Shown: positions 6,095 through 6,680 of the stretch, in pieces | Numbering within the stretch: the stretch's first letter is position 1 | Layout: each line of letters begins with the position of its first letter | Origin: Prochloron sp. SP5CPC1 | GTDB lineage: Bacteria > Cyanobacteriota > Cyanobacteriia > Cyanobacteriales > Prochloraceae | Direction: 5' to 3' | Assembly: GCA_014323965.1 (NCBI GenBank) | Contig: JACONB010000095.1 | Span: 3,823-10,502 of the forward strand | Length of the DNA stretch: 6,680 nucleotides | The notes under the pieces: model-generated | What the model was told of the DNA's origin: nothing | Databases searched by the model: none | Seen by the model: the letters and a program-made list of their open reading frames with translations, nothing else | Made by a program: the position numbers and the translations under genes

Positions 6095-6680
6095 CTACTT
6101 GTCTTTTCCTGCTTTTTTATTTCGGAAATAGTTGATACCTCCTACTGCTACTATCCCAATAATTCCCGGTATGGTACCAAACTCAAAAGGTACGGGGGTT
6201 GTCGATTGTGCAAAAGCTATTTCCCCCGATCTAACAGCAACAAAACGAGGATCTGCATCCTGACTTCTGTGAATACTGAGAACATTTAGGTGAACATATC
6301 GAGTTATCCTGGGTTGGAAGCGAAATACCCGAGCTGAAGTGAACACTCGGTCAATGATAGCGTTTGCCTCCCCTTCTATTAATAAATCTCCACGGTTGTC
6401 GCTAAAATTATCATTGTCATCGGCGAATAACTAAAATTCCTTTATGTTGCGGTGGAATTGTCGCGGATTGCCCCAAATCGCTATTCCTTCGATCCTAAAG
6501 ACAGCACCTAGATCAAAAGTTAAGGTGGTTATTGAATGTCCGTTCTCGGTACTCCACAAGGATATATCATCGCCTGCCAATTGAAACCGAACATGCTCGG
6601 TTACCTGATCAAAGGAAGTTCTGTCCGTAACAAATCGACTATAATCTCCATCCACTAACGGGGTGCTGACGAGTAATCCA
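6095..6680 (-). pseudogene. 3' part of a PEP-CTERM-like surface protein, interrupted by an in-frame TAG
   Basis: The reading frame enters from the window edge and stays open to TAG at 6431-6433, then continues in the same frame to TAG at 6095-6097. The two halves form one protein: before the stop are TFDLG and GIAIWGN, ending in RNIKEF; directly after it come LFADDND, DNRGDLL, RYVHLNVL and GEIAFAQ. This order resembles galactose-binding-like (discoidin-type) domains of cyanobacterial secreted proteins. The C-terminus is a sorting-type tail: VPFEF (6179-6193), a hydrophobic stretch GTIPGIIGIVAVGGINYF and a basic end RNKKAGKDK, as in PEP-CTERM proteins handled by exosortase systems, with PFEF in place of PEP. 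If functional it would be an exported, envelope-linked protein. The stop would remove about half of the visible domain and the whole tail. GTG codons at 6655 and 6346 are internal, not starts. Alternatives are readthrough or a sequence error (one base, for example CAG to TAG). Confidence 0.78.

Noticed and set aside
6011..6289. Open frame on the plus strand starting MRLGAFARD
   Set aside because: It begins in repeat copy B and then runs antisense to the sorting-tail gene, where the minus strand has clear protein motifs.
6095..6655. Two separate small genes at 6095-6346 and 6431-6655
   Set aside because: Both are in the same frame, the gap between them is coding-like apart from one TAG, and their motifs join into one galactose-binding-like domain plus tail.

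Overview
The window looks like chromosomal DNA from a cyanobacterium, most likely a filamentous one; I cannot name the genus. The evidence is two HIP1 palindromes (GCGATCGC), three copies of a CTTTGCG-type short tandem repeat and other repeats common between cyanobacterial genes, and a surface-type protein with a PEP-CTERM-like tail carrying VPFEF. All four recognisable genes lie on the minus strand, so the reading order is from high to low coordinates. No tRNA, rRNA, CRISPR array, transposase or phage gene is visible.

Layout, in transcription order. (1) 6680 to 6095: the 3' part of a secreted, galactose-binding-like protein with a C-terminal sorting tail. It enters from outside the window and is broken by one in-frame TAG; homology-like sequence continues in the same frame on both sides. 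(2) 5972-6042: repeat copy B, which supplies the -35 half of a promoter. (3) 5932 to 5243: a 229-residue coiled-coil protein with a PD-(D/E)XK nuclease-like domain. (4) 5175-5245: repeat copy A, 67/71 identical to copy B, whose last bases form the stop codon of that gene and which supplies the -35 half of the next promoter. (5) 5129 to 2124: a complete sbcC/rad50-type gene of 1001 codons with every ATPase motif and a central CPLC zinc hook. (6) 1845-2123: a repeat-rich gap. (7) 1844 to 57: a complete sodium/solute symporter-family transporter of 595 residues.

The genes do not form an obvious single operon. sbcC and the nuclease-like gene each have their own sigma70-like promoter, and the two promoters are built from the same repeat, so they may be expressed alike. 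The transporter has an independent leader with its own repeat copy. The partner nuclease SbcD/Mre11 is not in the window.

The most unusual points are the duplicated promoter-carrying repeat that brackets the nuclease-like gene as a 797-bp repeat unit, and the single in-frame amber codon in the sorting-tail gene. I see no convincing evidence of a wholly new multi-gene system.
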